Positions 34,050-46,200 of a DNA stretch of 64,000 nucleotides are shown in pieces. The translations under genes and the position numbers were made by a program. The number at the start of each line of letters is the position of its first letter. Positions within the stretch are counted from its first letter, which is position 1. The notes beneath the pieces were generated by a model that was not told where the DNA came from, made no database searches, and was given only the letters and a program-made list of their open reading frames with translations. The stretch is from NCBI GenBank assembly GCA_016806645.1, contig JACSYO010001636.1, positions 1,782,001 through 1,846,000 of the forward strand, read 5' to 3'. Source of the DNA: Ophiodon elongatus. Its lineage: Eukaryota; Chordata; Actinopteri; Perciformes; Hexagrammidae.

Positions 34050-36390
34050 AGCAAGCAGATGAGTGGAACCTTACATTTGTCCCAATACCACTGAGCCCAT
34101 AAGTGAGTGTCATTGATCTGTCTGGTTCAAAACCTGGTTCCACTTACCAAGTCTTCACTTAATGTAGTATAGTTTTATCAATTAGTTGATATGATACGCA
34201 AAGTAAGGCCTCTTCCCCGGTCCCCTTCTCAGATTCAAGAGTGTCTCATTTTTGGATGTGAACCGGACAGACGGCCTGACTCCAGTGGCAGATGAGAAAG
34301 TGCTGGTCTGGGCCGCCCCGAACTCCCATCAATAGGCTGTGGAGTGGCAGCCAAGCAGCAGTTAGACAGGATGGCTGTCGCTGCTTCACTGATTACAACA
34401 GCAGACTGTAGGAGGATACAGCAAGACGCTACTAAGAGACCGGCAGGATCACCGCCCCACCCCCCTTCTCCTTACCTCTGATTTCTCTATCTCCCTCGCC
34501 CTCTCTTCCCCAAATGAAAAAGTGCAGACTAAAGGCGATCACATTTCCCATATTATCAATACTATCTGCTCTGTTGGCCTGCTGCAGTCCTGTCGCCCAT
34601 GGCCTCGTAACCTTGTTCAACAGTCTCTGTCCTTCTCCGTTGCTTCACTGCTCTTACTGGAAACACTGGTGACACTCTGCTACAGGGCAGCTTCTGATGA
34701 TCCAGCACAATATCATGATGTCAGTGTTAGCAAAGAGAACTTCTGTTATACCATGGTCATAGAGGATATTTTACTTTGAAAGGTATATATATATAATATA
34801 ATTTAATATAATATAATATTACTAGACAGCTGCATTTAGCAGGATAATAAAGTAAGTGAAATAAGCAAGCGCAGTTTATGATGGATTATTATTATTTTGT
34901 GGTTCTCAAAAGTCATTAAATATGTTGTGTTATTAGTGCTAGTTTTTTTTATCTGCAGTTTTAGAGCATTAATGTGCTCAGAAAAAAAGGGCCAAGGTCA
35001 AGAATGAACTTCAATAATTATTTGACTAGTTTGAGATCAAAACCAATGTAATTTACACATTAATCAACATACTATTAGTAATATATTATGTATATTATAT
35101 TTTACAGCTGTAAAAAATATTTAAATATTGTTTGGCCAGCATGGTCAAAACTTCGAACAAAGACTCTGATCAGTCCTTTGGATTTGTATTGATTTGAGGA
35201 TCATTCTGCTCTCCGTGTCAAAGAAAACAAATGTTGTTGAACACTTTGATTTTTCATTATATTCATGTCTCCACAGTTCCTCCAGCAGACCTTTGGGTCA
35301 ATAAGACATGTTACAATGTCTTTCCCCGTATAATGATTGCCTATTGACCCCTCCTCTTATGGGAAAGCTTTATATGACAGAGGGTCTGGTCACATATTCA
35401 AATATCCTGTAAACATCTCATTTCAATAAAAACTAAATCCATAACTGGATTTGGATTTCTTCTGCTCTGGGGAAACTGAGAAGCTCAGAATATGACTGTC
35501 TCATATGACACTTTAATGCTGTAGTAGTAGGCTTGTTCTGGACAGACTTGGTAAAGGCTCTTATTGTATGATAGCAGTGCTGACCAATTTTATGGAAATA
35601 TGGAAGCTTTCCCATTGAGGAAAACGGTTGTGCAGCTTTTGGATTTGGAAAGCAAATACATTATTTATTGTCTGTTATTTGGAGTAGATGCTTTCTTAAA
35701 ACACTTTAAGAGCAGAAAATTTCACAAAGAAGGGGTTCCACCGAAATCGAACATTTCAGCTGTCAAGTTCAGTTTCATTTTCTTGATGCAAAGTCTTCTA
35801 TTAAACTTGAGTCAAACTGTTCCATGACTAGAGACCTAAAGCGAGCCGGGCTGATTAAATTCTCTCTTCTATGTGAGCATTTCACCCAGGTTCAAATGCC
35901 TCCTGAGTGCCTGTAATGGTTCATTTGTTGAAGCTGTCCCCTGCATCCGTTTCTACAGGTGCCACACTCAAAGTCGTTCATTTCCTTTTGCTCCTTATTC
36001 CTCCCTTTATTCTGAAAGTACTACTTGCTTCATTTGATTGAACTCAATGGGATTACAACAGAGTTAATTGCTCCCAGGTTTGTCCACTTATTACCATGTG
36101 AACCCCACCCCCCCCGCATACTGGCTCCCATTGTTTCCAGGCCTTCCATTAAGATTACCTGCTCTTGCTGCAGAATTGCTCTATTGTCTCCTTTAGAGCA
36201 TGGGCTCCAAATGGAAGGTGAATGGCATACAGTACAATAGGGAGGGCCGGTGTGGCAAAGGGTGGCTGTATATGCACTAATGAAAGTAAAGGTACAGCCT
36301 TTTAAAAATCGGACTTCTGGCAGCTCCTGGATTGAGCTATTAGACCCAAATGATTGGATGTGCTATTTTTTTTACCAGCAGGTGAGAAAA
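34050..36390. other. intergenic; AT-rich 34.78-35.11 kb
   Basis: Low-complexity TATAATATAATTTAATATAATA sequence at 34783-34820, followed by AT-rich unique DNA. No recognisable gene. 35170-36240 is repeat-poor and might hold non-coding conserved sequence. Confidence 0.4.
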
Positions 36391-36394
36391 ACAC

Positions 36395-36570
36395 ATGAAA
36401 GCCGCGTGCCTCTAGGGATGGCTACGGTGGCCACTTTGGCTCAGACGAGAACATCTCAACAACTTTTGGATAGATTGCCATGAAATTCGGAACACATACT
36501 CATATTGCCCAGAGGATGACTCTTACTGACCTCTGTGATCCCCTGACATTTCCTTCAGCAGTAACAGTAG
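36395..36570 (+). repeat. dispersed teleost repeat fragment
   Basis: 'GGGATGGCTACGGTGGCCAC', then CATCTCAACAACTTTTGGAT, 'TTGCCATGAAATTCGG' and 'GAGGATGACTCTTACTGACC' is a phrase set I recognise as a common teleost interspersed repeat. It explains the frame at 36250-36483. A poly-G run follows at 36656-36667. Confidence 0.6.
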
Positions 36571-37245
36571 TTTTATTTTTTTACTTACAAGAGCATGTGG
36601 CCGTTCGGAACCGGACGATAGCTCGATGGCCAGTTTTGCTGCTTACAGCGTTGTCGGGGGGGGGGGGTGGGCACTCCATCCGGAGTAGCCGTTGGGTGCG
36701 GGTCGATTGCTTTCCCCCACAGAAGTCCTGGGTTCTCCATTACATTCTGATTCTGTGAAATAGCTTCAATGACTTTTCATCAAAATTATTTTTTCTACTT
36801 TGGTTTACTTTCGGTGCCTATAGACACCAATTGGCCTATTGGTGTATTATATTATATCTGAAACATATATTATATTATATCTGGTCTATTTCCATCATGT
36901 GCCGCGAGCAAATCTGGCAATAAAAAACACATTGAAAATCTACTATACCTTTATGGTAGATTATCAGTATCCTATAAATGCTACATTATACATAATATAA
37001 ATGATCCCATTCTCATAAATGATAAAACATGCACCTCCCACTTTTGACTCTCCTCCTCTCTCTCCCTACCGCTCTGGAAGTTTCAATTCCTCCGATTCCC
37101 CTCCCATCTCAAAATCCATCCACTATATATTTATTAGAAAGAGCCTGGTGTCACTGCTGTTAGTGATTGTAGCTTTAAAATGACCTACTTATTCCAGGTA
37201 TGTATCAATGGTGTCTAAACAAAGAGCGAGTGCAACAAGCACACG

Positions 37246-37278
<33 letters not shown>

Positions 37279-38160
37279 CGACTCAGCTTTAGGCTCTGCC
37301 GTGTCCAATGTAAACCTGGCCTCATGCCTAAAGGCGTGTCTCTGAACTGACATGCACAATGTTCACTTTAACCTGCATTGTGTGCGTATGCAGCACCTAC
37401 AGTCCACATGCAGTCATGAACATGGGCAGATGATAAGATGTATGTCACACGGATCACAGAGCCACCGGCCTGGCTACACACTCTTCATCTCATTATTTCT
37501 GTGAACAAATTTAACTTACAGCTGCGTCCACCTCATGCATGCTTGTCGGCTTCATTCTGTCACAAATCTTTGTTGTTTTTAGAGTTCTGGTACCGGAAGA
37601 TGACGTCCTCATTCTTAATCCTGCCTAAAAAAACTCAGGATGTTTCTCCTGAAACAACTTTTGAACTAATTACTGAACCTATTTAAATTACAGAACAGAT
37701 GTGAGATGTGGGCAGTGGTTCAAAGGTGTGATACTAGGCTACGCCAACATTTACTTCTTCCAGAGAAGAAATCCACTGCATCCATCCAATAGCAATGACT
37801 TTGCTCTGAAATATATATATATATAAACTCTGATGTGATTTGCCTAGTGGTTAATACCCACAACATCGAGTTTGGGCATTTTATTTAATCTTACCTTGAT
37901 TTTAAACACATTAGATAGACAAGAAATGTGGAAAAAGTCATAAGGGGAATTACATCACACGGTCCAGCCAGCCACTCACTGCTCGGAGCATTGGCACTGA
38001 AACCATTAAGCTATTAGGTATCTGCTTACTAATAACTGTGAGGAACTTCTAACTGGTTATGAAACAGTCTCAACTTAATATTGAAGACTCTATATGACCT
38101 CCATCCGTAAACAGACCATCAGAGAGAAGATGGTCTGTTTCTATACAGTTATTCTTAAAG
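36571..38160. other. intergenic with (CA)n at 37240-37279
   Basis: Otherwise AT-rich without recognised features. A short (TA)n run lies at 37811-37825. Confidence 0.5.
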
Positions 38161-38245
38161 CTCCTCATCGGTGCCACCGGGTTGGATTCTGGTGAAACCA
38201 GATGACATCATGCAGGTTCACCAGAACCTCCTTCAGCTCAGACTC

Positions 38246-38317
38246 CAGCAGAGACCAGTCCACCGTGGACAGACCCAGATCCAGCAGAGACTAGTCCACC
38301 GTGGACAGACCCAGATC
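38246..38317 (+). repeat. 36-bp tandem duplication with palindromic core
   Basis: Two copies of a 36-bp unit (38246-38281 and 38282-38317) differ at one base (CCAG versus CTAG). Each contains GTCCACCGTGGAC, an odd-length palindrome. The 3n length keeps overlapping frames open on both strands (38171-38558), which explains them without a gene. Confidence 0.9.
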
Positions 38318-38397
38318 CGGTTTCACCTGCAGCCTCAGACCTGCAGTCGGAGCTCCGGAGGGAGGAGGAGAGCTCAGCTCCAGGCAGCAGCGTCTCG

Positions 38398-38440
38398 TCT
38401 TCCTCCTCCTCCTCCTCCTCCTCCTCCTCATCCTCCTCTT
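38398..38440. repeat. (TCC)n microsatellite
   Basis: About 13 TCC units. Read in three frames each way it gives runs of Leu, Glu or Pro in chance open frames. Confidence 0.95.
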
Positions 38441-38529
38441 CATCCAGGAGCTTCTCTTCTCTTCTCTGCTCCTCCGGCCCCACTGGGAGCCGACACCGAC
38501 TCCACGCTGCTGTAGACCCCGACCGTGTT

Positions 38530-38705
38530 GCTGGGCCCGCTACATTGAAGGGAGGCACTGGAGAAACAGAACCAGGACTGAACGAGGCACACTGTCAGAA
38601 CCTGCTGCAGTAAAATGAGAGGTTTTCTAAAGGGAGTCTGGTGCTCAGAAACACTACCAAGTTTGTCCACAGGGGGTGCCACAATCAACACAAAATGAAA
38701 GTTCC
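38530..38705 (+). repeat. dispersed repeat family B, full-length-looking copy
   Basis: 'GAAGGGAGGCACTGGAG', 'ACAGAACCAGGACTGAACG', 'CCTGCTGCAGTAAAATGAG', 'GGTGCTCAGAAACACTACC' and AACACAAAATGAAAGTTCC occur in the same order at 49.84-49.99 kb. The 3' half also occurs at 14.03 kb. A G-rich run follows at 38812-38828. Confidence 0.75.
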
Positions 38706-39095
38706 TTGTAGTAACTTTAAATTGATGAAAGTATTACTCAAATTATAATTCCTCAGTTGTATTTCAGTTTCTTACTCTTTGTAGGAACTTGCCCACACTA
38801 AAGAATCATTTGGGGGGCGGGGGGGGGGAATTGTTCCCAAGGGGCCGGTATGAACCATAACATCTCAAACCCAGTTGCCTACTGGTTGCAGGTGATAAGA
38901 CATGGATCTACCACCCACAGTCCTGCCGGGTGCTTTGCGAACATCTCCAGCATTTCACATTCACAGAAGGTCAGGCAGCTATTGTTGGTAATTAACCCCC
39001 AGTGTCGACACAAGAAAACATTGCCAACAAAGCCCCACCTCAGAGGACCATTCACCCTTAAACTTGTACTTATGACCCACAGCCAACAATCACCA

Positions 39096-39133
<38 letters not shown>
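39096..39133. repeat. (CA)n microsatellite with TA interruptions
   Basis: CA dinucleotides interrupted by TATA. It explains the Thr-His and Val-Cys runs of the overlapping open frames on both strands. Confidence 0.93.
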
Positions 39134-39134
<1 letters not shown>

Positions 39135-39639
39135 TATCTGAGCGGATTAGAAAAGGTCAGACGTAGCACTTCCCCAAACCTTTTGTGGTGTTTTGCTTTG
39201 CCACTGGGAGAGTGGCGTGTTGAGGGACTGTCAGAACTATGAGGGCTCTGCCAACAGAGAGGTGTGCAACCTTTAGTGTCCTGGTCTTGAGGAGCACCGC
39301 CGCTCTCACCTTAACATAGTTTTAAAGGCCATGTGTACTATTTACACTTTACATTTACCCTTTAGTTTGCTGTCTCCTCAGCTGGAGGTGTGACCAGCAT
39401 ATTTATCAGCAGGCACACAGTCGATACATAACAGCTGAGGGCGTGAAGGCAACCTGAGGTCCAAAAAACAAAGAACTCTAGATCCACACTTAATTTCATT
39501 TGAAAGTTGAATCCTAGTACACCTCCAGAGTGCACACGGAACATTTTGTCTATCACACAGCGGGGTCAGTGCTTTTGGTTGACACCTCTCTGATCGTCTC
39601 AAAATGTCTTATTCAGTGTTTGGTTGTGCTAAGCTCCAC

Positions 39640-39785
39640 CCTCTTTTGTCACTTCTGGTTGCAAAAAAACAATATGGCGTCCGGCAAAATGCCGAACTCG
39701 AGGCATTGAAACGGCAGTCCACAAGCAATGGGTGAGGTCAAGGTGACTACGTCCACTTCTTACATACCGTCTGTGGTCTGACAGC
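39640..39785 (+). repeat. dispersed repeat family C, copy 1
   Basis: GTCACTTCTGGTTGCAAAAA then 'ATATGGCGTCCGGC', 'CAGTCCACAAGCAATGGGTG' and 'CACTTCTTACATACCGTCTG'. The same phrases occur at 60.37-60.57 kb. Confidence 0.7.
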
Positions 39786-39960
39786 TCCATCACTGTATGA
39801 GAGCAGTGAGCAGGAGAAGCTCGGGTTACAACACACACAAAGGGGGAGGGGCTTCATTCTCTACTCAGGTAGACATTACTGCGCTATATTCTTTACAAAG
39901 CATATGGATGTTTGCTCCTATATTAATTATCTAAATCCAGCATATTGCACCTTTGAGGTT
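39786..39960 (+). repeat. dispersed repeat family D, partial copy
   Basis: 'GTATGAGAGCAGTGAGCAGG' and 'GTAGACATTACTGCGCTATA' parallel 11156-11305. It directly follows a family C copy, suggesting either a composite repeat or a preferred junction. Confidence 0.5.
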
Positions 39961-40628
39961 TAGCACTAAAAACAACTTGTTAAGGTGGAAGATCATGAAT
40001 GGGTTTAAGTGCATGCCAGGTAAGGGACCGATCTCGGTCGTGGTTAAAAGAAACCAACGTTAACAGGACATAAACAGCAGTCGTCCGTAATAAGTACACA
40101 GTTAAAAATGCTCTGTAAAAGTGTTCCTGTTGTTTGCCGCGTCAAAGTGCAGCAGACTCACAACTACTTAATTTACTGCATTTACTTTAATATGGTAGAA
40201 CAGTTCTTTAGTCAATTGTTCTGAGTCATTTTAATGGAGCTTACTTTTAAGAAACAAAGTAATACTTGTACATTGCACTCATCCTACTATTTGTCTACTC
40301 TTTTGTTGTTATCCATATTGTATTCAGTGAGTGTGTTCATTCCATCTCAAAGTTCCAAGAGGCCGGTGGTCAGCTCATGGATGTGGGTCTGGTTTTATAA
40401 CATGGATATTTGTTGTGTACGTGTGTGCACCTGCTCTCAGTCTTCTTGTCTTTCTTTATTTCTTTTTTTTATTGATGAAATAACGTTAAAAAAAATGACA
40501 TATATACATGGACAATAAATAAGATAGATGTATTGGACAGACATACAATGATAAAACAAAGCAGTTACAATGATGCATGTGATGATATGATAAGAGTAGA
40601 GGGGTGGAGATAAGGTTAATTTAAGTAG
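39961..40628. other. intergenic, nothing firm
   Basis: Around 39965-40020, AACAACTTGTTAAGGTGGAA then ATGAATGGGTTTAAG faintly resembles family A. Otherwise no features. Confidence 0.35.
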
Positions 40629-40920
40629 TGTGTGTGTGTGTGTGTGTATGTGTGTGTGTGTGTGTGGATGAGAGGCAGTGATGTATCTGTGTATATGGAG
40701 TAGGCAGAAGGCTATGGGATGTGACATAGTGTTAATGGTATTGTGACAATATATATATATAATGTAACAGAAATATCATTATAATAACAATGATAGTAAT
40801 AATCATACAATAATAAAATAATATGCTAATAATGTGATGATAATATAATCATTATGCAATTAAATATTATAATAATAATCAACACTATAATAATTAACAT
40901 TTAATTTATATAATTGTAGA
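40629..40920. repeat. (GT)n microsatellite and AT-rich low-complexity DNA
   Basis: GT repeats at 40629-40666 with one TA interruption, then a (TA)n run near 40750 and ATA/AATAAT-rich low complexity to about 40915. Confidence 0.9.
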
Positions 40921-42589
40921 GGTAAGGGAGAGCTCCTTTTCTTTTTTTATTCTATCACAAGTGGTTAGCTGAGATTACTGCAAATGTTATAGAATCTAAA
41001 TATTCTTAATGTTTATTAATGTTCTTAATATTGTTAATGTTAATGTTCATGATTTACCTCAGACCTACTTGACTGCCAAATGTTACTATAATGTTACACC
41101 GCTGAGTGTCTGTTCACTTCGCTTACAAAAGAGAAGAAAAGCCCTTTAACAATGGCTCAATCTGCTCCGAGGGAATTTAACAAGGAAGCCATTCATGCTA
41201 CTGCTCAACCGTGATGAACATTAATGCATGTCTCTGCTTGGTCTTTGTTCATGTTTAGACCAGGGCTGGACCATGGAGTCCTTCTTCGACTAAGCTGGCT
41301 GACTCCTGCAAGAAACATTCATTGTTTTACAGCTTTTTTTTAGCCAGTGAGCATCAAATGATGCCCGTCTGTGGCTTATTTGACAAAATGGCCTCACAGA
41401 CTGGCAGCGCTGTTCCTGAGAGGGAAATAGCAGAAGGGAATAAGTAGGCAGAAGAAGCACGACGACGTTAAAGCATCACAAAATGTCTTTGGGGGGAGTT
41501 CCGGATGGGAGGTCTGGCACAGAGAACGTCTGACTTCATGTCCACAAGTACATAGTTTGTGTACCGTCTCCAACCAACAGTCCTCATTGATTTATTTTAA
41601 AGGTGCCAAATTCGGTTCAGAGCATTAATACAGCAGCAAACAACTATTTGATCTGCACAGCCTCCGTGTGTGATGTACTCACTCAAATCAGACAGTAATG
41701 TCACCCTACGGCCATGTTTCCCCACCACGCTGGCGGATCTTACTGGAATCCCCAGTGGAAGCCGGACGTGAGCGAGACCTGAGCAGTCCACACTCAACGT
41801 CTTCCGTCATCAAAAAAATTAGGAAATCATCCCCAACATGAATTGGTTGATTGATTTTGTTTCCCCGCCCCCCGTGGTGAGTGAGGGGAATCTGTGAGTA
41901 GTGTAACAGGCGAGCTCACAGACCGACTGGGAACCTTCATCAATCAATGTGGAGACACTTCAAGAGTAACTGCATATTCAAACATGTTTCCTAAGCTATC
42001 GGCAGGATTTGTCTAGTTTGAAGGAAAGAGTTTTGTTAAGGCAAGGGGCGGGGCATAGCGTGGATGACGCCGTGGTCATGTAGCCGGTTCATAATGTGGT
42101 AATAAATAATTCCTTGAATCTATCTGACGATTTGGGCGTTGGCCCTTACCCACAGAGGTCCCTCCAGTTAGACATTCTTTGTTGGCGTCTTGGTGTCAAT
42201 GACCCTTCTTCTTCACATGTTTGTATTCTTCCGGTTTCGCGGCAGTTGCATTGTAATGTCTTCAACACGCCCTCTTGCTCACTGTGACTCTCTGGACTAC
42301 GAGCGTCTCCATTCACACATGGGCTCCATCTGTCATCACACAGACTTCGGACGAGGGAACTGGCAGGGTAAAGTCTGTTTAATGTTCGGTCCAACTGATT
42401 CTGACATTTACGTTGTCACACACAGCTCCTCCGTGTAACGCCTAGATAAATTCAGGGTTGCAGTGCATGTGTGAAAGGGAGGTTTATCTTCTGGAAACCC
42501 TGCCTCCTATAATTACCTCTACATAAGCCTAATGGTTTTCCAAATACAGTTTCAGGAAGCACAATTGCTACAGATACTGAGCAGATATG
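40921..42589. other. intergenic, nothing recognised
   Basis: Short open frames at 41597-41797 and 42096-42438 overlap on opposite strands and lack domains. Some of this (42240-42430) may be old repeat but I cannot match it inside the window. Confidence 0.4.
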
Positions 42590-42594
42590 CAGAT

Positions 42595-42735
42595 TTGTTC
42601 ATTAAGAAAGCTGCCTTATTATGTTGATAAAACATGTAATCTGGGTTGCGTTGTGTTTCTTCTTCAAAGTGCACACATTTGTAGCATGTAGACATCATTT
42701 TGAGGAGACAGGGTTGCTTCTGGGTTTGTGTTGTT
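42595..42735 (+). repeat. dispersed repeat family D, 3' partial copy
   Basis: 'TTATTATGTTGATAAAACAT' then GTAATCTGGGTTGCGTTGTG and 'CATTTTGAGGAGACAGGGTT' parallel 11378-11466. This is a truncated copy of the right half of family D. Confidence 0.6.
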
Positions 42736-43680
42736 TGATCTTTAATGAATAGTGACGCATGTTTCATTACAGCTTTTACAGACTGACACCTCTGAAGCAG
42801 TTAAGTGAAGTCATGTCCTAGTATCCACTATCATATCCGTTCCGGTGGGCCACACTGACTAGCCGCTACATGAGTTTTATTGAAAGGCCAATATCAGCAC
42901 AGTGATAAATGGCTCCAACACTGGTTTAGATGGCCTGGCTGGCGGCTCGTTTGGAAGAGGAGCTGCATACAAAGTTCAATCCCATCTGTCTCCAGCAGAG
43001 TTAAGAGTCAATGCTGGTGCCACAAACACTCTTCCATGACATTTGCAGTCGGCTCTGAGACACAAATCATCCTGTGGGGAGTCTTATAATTAGGAGTGTT
43101 TTGCATGATTTAATCGATCAACAGAGGGAAGAAAAAGAGAGAAATATCCACAAGGTATTAATTACTGGTCTCCACAATTTTCTGTTGCCATAACCACAAT
43201 TCACTCAAGTGGGACACATTTACACTCATAGACTCTCCCTCCACAATGAAACATGAATGAGCATCCAGGGTGGTCCCGACTTCTAACTATGCCCTGAGCC
43301 AATGCCATAGGCAAGGCGTTCCTCTGGCTGCTCTCTATACAACATCCCTCCAGCCAAGAACCAATGCCTTTTCAAGTGTGTTACACAAAGTGGAAATGTT
43401 GAATATGAGGAGGAAGGAGGACTGCACAAACACAGATACATGAATCAAAGGCCTGTCGGCACCAGGGGAGGGGAATACACACACCTTAATCAAGACAAGC
43501 TTGTATATTTTATTTATCGGCTATTTATTATTGAGCATATATCACTGTTAAATAATTCACCAACTTCTTCTTTCTTACCCGTAAGTTAGGTCTCGGTGCA
43601 CAATACCTAGAGGGTACATTTTCACATTCCTTTTTTTTTTTTTTTTTTTTTTCAAAGTAGCACTGTTAACATTAGATCTC
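42736..43680. other. intergenic with a 22-bp poly-T at 43631-43652
   Basis: No gene recognised. The poly-T is preceded and followed by ordinary sequence. Confidence 0.5.
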
Positions 43681-44170
43681 AACTTTCTTTTACTCCCCTC
43701 GGGGGATTTTTGATTCATAATTCAATCATTAATTCCTCCAAGGTGACGGAGGACTTCCACCAGTCTGGGTTTTGCTTTGATAATGTAATTAGCCATTAAA
43801 CAGACACTGAGACATTTTAAAGGTGACATAATCCATCTGTGTCAAACTTCCTCACATCCACCCTTAAGGCTCACAATCAAATGGAGGATGTGTCCAAGTC
43901 AAATTGTTCAGATTACCAGTGTAATCACAGGCGACGGGGCTGTCAATCAGCAGGCTTTAGCAGGGGGTGTCATCAGGTGGACGTGGCGGCCCTGAGTTGC
44001 TCTTGGAGCACGTGAGGAGTGAATAAACAGGGTGGCTGGCCAAGCAGGCTGCCAGAGACGGTTTAATTAAAACTGTGACATTGTATCATAAAAACCAGAA
44101 ACCTAATCGTGATGGAATAAGTATAATGTAATTATCAGCCAGGTTATAAATAGCTTTAATTTCATGCTTT
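43681..44170. promoter_or_regulatory. candidate CNE
   Basis: Contains 'GATTCATAATTCAATCATTA', 'GATAATGTAATTAGCCATTA', 'GGTTTAATTAAAACTG', 'CCTAATCGTGATGG' and 'ATGTAATTATCAGCC', ending 'AAATAGCTTTAATTTC'. Homeodomain cores are dense and no repeat is recognised. Regulatory role inferred. Confidence 0.4.
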
Positions 44171-44202
44171 GCGGAAAATGAAATGGAAATGGCGTGGAGG
44201 GG

Positions 44203-44204
<2 letters not shown>

Positions 44205-44243
<39 letters not shown>
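44205..44243. repeat. (GT)n microsatellite
   Basis: 39 bp of perfect GT. It explains the Val-Cys and Thr-His runs in the flanking open frames. Confidence 0.97.
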
Positions 44244-44244
<1 letters not shown>

Positions 44245-44725
44245 CGGGGTAGTTTACCGAGCTTGTCGCCACCCTCTCTGCCAGCGCCAGGAGACAGGAG
44301 CCAAATCCAATTTCTCCTCTCAGGTCACACGTCTGTCCACTCAGCCATCCTTCAAACTTCTCTTGATCTGTCACCCTCCTCATCATCATCCCCACTGCAA
44401 CATTATCCAATGTGACTCGGAGGGAATCCGGGACGGCCAGAAGGCCACCTGGCAGGCCAAAGAGTCCTGACAGTTTGTCACCTTCCCTTCCAGATGCTCG
44501 ATTAATCCCAACTACACCGAGACCCTCGCATTCTAATTCCTTGAAGGACCTGAAGGAATACAGGGAGATGAGACTCTACTACGTGGCCAGTACAGAGCCA
44601 TCATAGTCTATTTCACTCATGCTAAAGTGTTTGAAGCCTACAATTAAAATGTCGATTCAAGAGTGAGCCACAATATTTGTGTTTCAATGGAGCCAACTAT
44701 GTTTTAATATATTCAACTGTGATTC
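44244..44725. other. intergenic, nothing recognised
   Basis: Open frames at 44183-44470 and 44412-44606 overlap without domain content. Confidence 0.4.
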
Positions 44726-44965
44726 AACTTACTGCATGCTAAATATGCTCATTAGCATGTTAGCCTGACATATATGTTAGCTTGTGGCACACTATTTAAC
44801 TCTACGCGTAGTTCCATTCACCTTCATTGTATACGGGTGGAGGCCGAAAACCTCTTACAGATATCATAAAAATGACAGAAAATCCTGATTTGCATGCTCT
44901 TACTTTAATCAGTTTACATGGGCTCTCAGATGTCCAGCCAATTTCAGAGACGGAGTGGGATTGAC
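44726..44965 (+). repeat. two dispersed repeat scraps
   Basis: GCATGCTAAATATGCTCATT, 'AGCATGTTAGCC' is a GCTAA/TTAGC-type short-motif repeat. 'CCATTCACCTTCATTGTATA', GGGTGGAGGC and TCTTACAGATATCATAAAAA is a phrase set common in teleost repeats. They adjoin the SINE that follows. Confidence 0.45.
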
Positions 44966-44971
44966 CTCTGG

Positions 44972-45265
44972 ACCACCTAGGGCGGGTCGTCTTCCAATTG
45001 GAAGAGTGAGGGTTCAATCACCGGATCCTACAGTCCTCATGTCAAAGTGTCCTTGGGCAAGACACAGAACCCCAAATTGCTCCCAAATGCAGTGCTATCG
45101 GTGTGTGAATGTAGATTAGTTGAAGGTCCTGAGGTGCAGATGGCGCCTTGCTTGGCCTCTGCCATCAGTGTGTGAATGGGTGAATGATGACATTTAGTGA
45201 ACAGCGCTGTGAGTGGTGGGAAATCTAGAAAGGCGCTTTACAAAAGTCCCTTCACCAAGTGCAAA
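44972..45265 (+). mobile_element. tRNA-derived SINE, copy 3, most complete
   Basis: B-box-like 'GGGTTCAATCACCGG' (45011-45025), 'CAAAGTGTCCTTGGGCAAG', 'CACAGAACCCCAAATTGC', 'ATCGGTGTGTGAATG', 'GCCATCAGTGTGTGAATGGG', 'GAACAGCGCTGTGAGTGG' and GAAAGGCGCTTTAC. The head (CTAGGGCGGGTCGTC) is more diverged from a tRNA than the body. Same family and orientation as the copies at 14.29 and 16.56 kb. Confidence 0.85.
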
Positions 45266-46020
45266 ATATGAAGCGCATGGCAAAGTCATAGAAGCAGCAG
45301 GAGAGGCTGCTGCCTGTCGGGCCTGATCATCATAACGTGTGTATGGACAGTGGAAGGCTGTAGTTAGCCTCCTAGCCAGGCTAGCTCCATTGGCTTGTGC
45401 TTTCCCATACTTGCTTATTTCCTGACCCTGACTGCTCGACTTGTCTTAAATCCAACTGGTCAAAGAGCCCCACTGTAGAAGAGCAGATAATAAAATCCCT
45501 CTAGAGGAACTCTAAATGAGCATGACGTTGATACGGGTTCTTTGCCACAGCACATGACCCACGTGATGTCTTATTGCTGTGAGTTGTTGGCTACACTTGG
45601 TACCAGAAGCACACATTTTCGATGGATTGAGGAAAGAAATAAAGAAACTAGGGAGGATATTATACACATATTACACATATATACACATATTCACATTGTT
45701 TGGCAGACATGTTTTTCACTTTCTGGATTGAATCAATTTGAGGAAAACTTTTTAAAATATTTATTTTTATTAAATTGACTCAATCCTCACCTCCTTGAAC
45801 TTTTCGTGACTCTTCAAAATGTACGTGTATTGTACATGAAATGATTTTTGATCATACTGTAAAAGCATGTCTGCAAATATCAGTGACTTCATTAAGAACC
45901 TGCTGAAAAACTGCTGTTAAACCTGAGACTTCACATATTACAAATGGCCTCTCATCCCACACTGACAGAGACAGAGCTGCCATACAAGGCGCTGGCCTGC
46001 CCATCTGGAAGGGTCATGCG
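45266..46020. other. intergenic, nothing recognised
   Basis: The open frame at 45542-45778 has no domain. A TATA/ACACATAT low-complexity patch lies at 45660-45690. Confidence 0.4.
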
Positions 46021-46145
46021 TAGAGTCTTTTCAAAATAAACTTCAGTGCTCACAGGAAACGTACTGTTCCCGCTCATATGAAACAGTAGCGTCTTTTCAA
46101 AATAAACTTTCATGTTCACAGGAAATTATTAGTTTTTGCTCATTA
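46021..46145 (+). repeat. family A 5' part, duplicated 65-bp unit
   Basis: GTCTTTTCAAAATAAACTT then 'CACAGGAAA' and 'GCTCATATGAAACAGTAGC' occurs from 46027, and GTCTTTTCAAAATAAACTTT, 'CACAGGAAA' and GCTCATTACATGCATG again from 46092. These are two tandem, diverging copies with a period of about 65 bp, immediately upstream of the 27-bp array. Confidence 0.7.
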
Positions 46146-46200
46146 CATGCATGAAAATAAACTCCCAAGTAGGTTTACTTAGTTTATAGGTTAACTTATG

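Noticed and set aside
38171..38691. Overlapping open frames of 83-114 codons on both strands
   Set aside because: Produced by a 36-bp duplication and a (TCC)n run, both multiples of three. No domain.
42240..42440. Possible coding exon (open frame with TCHHTDFGRGNW-like peptide)
   Set aside because: The opposite strand is also open, I could not find splice sites that make sense, and the phrasing looks more like an old repeat.
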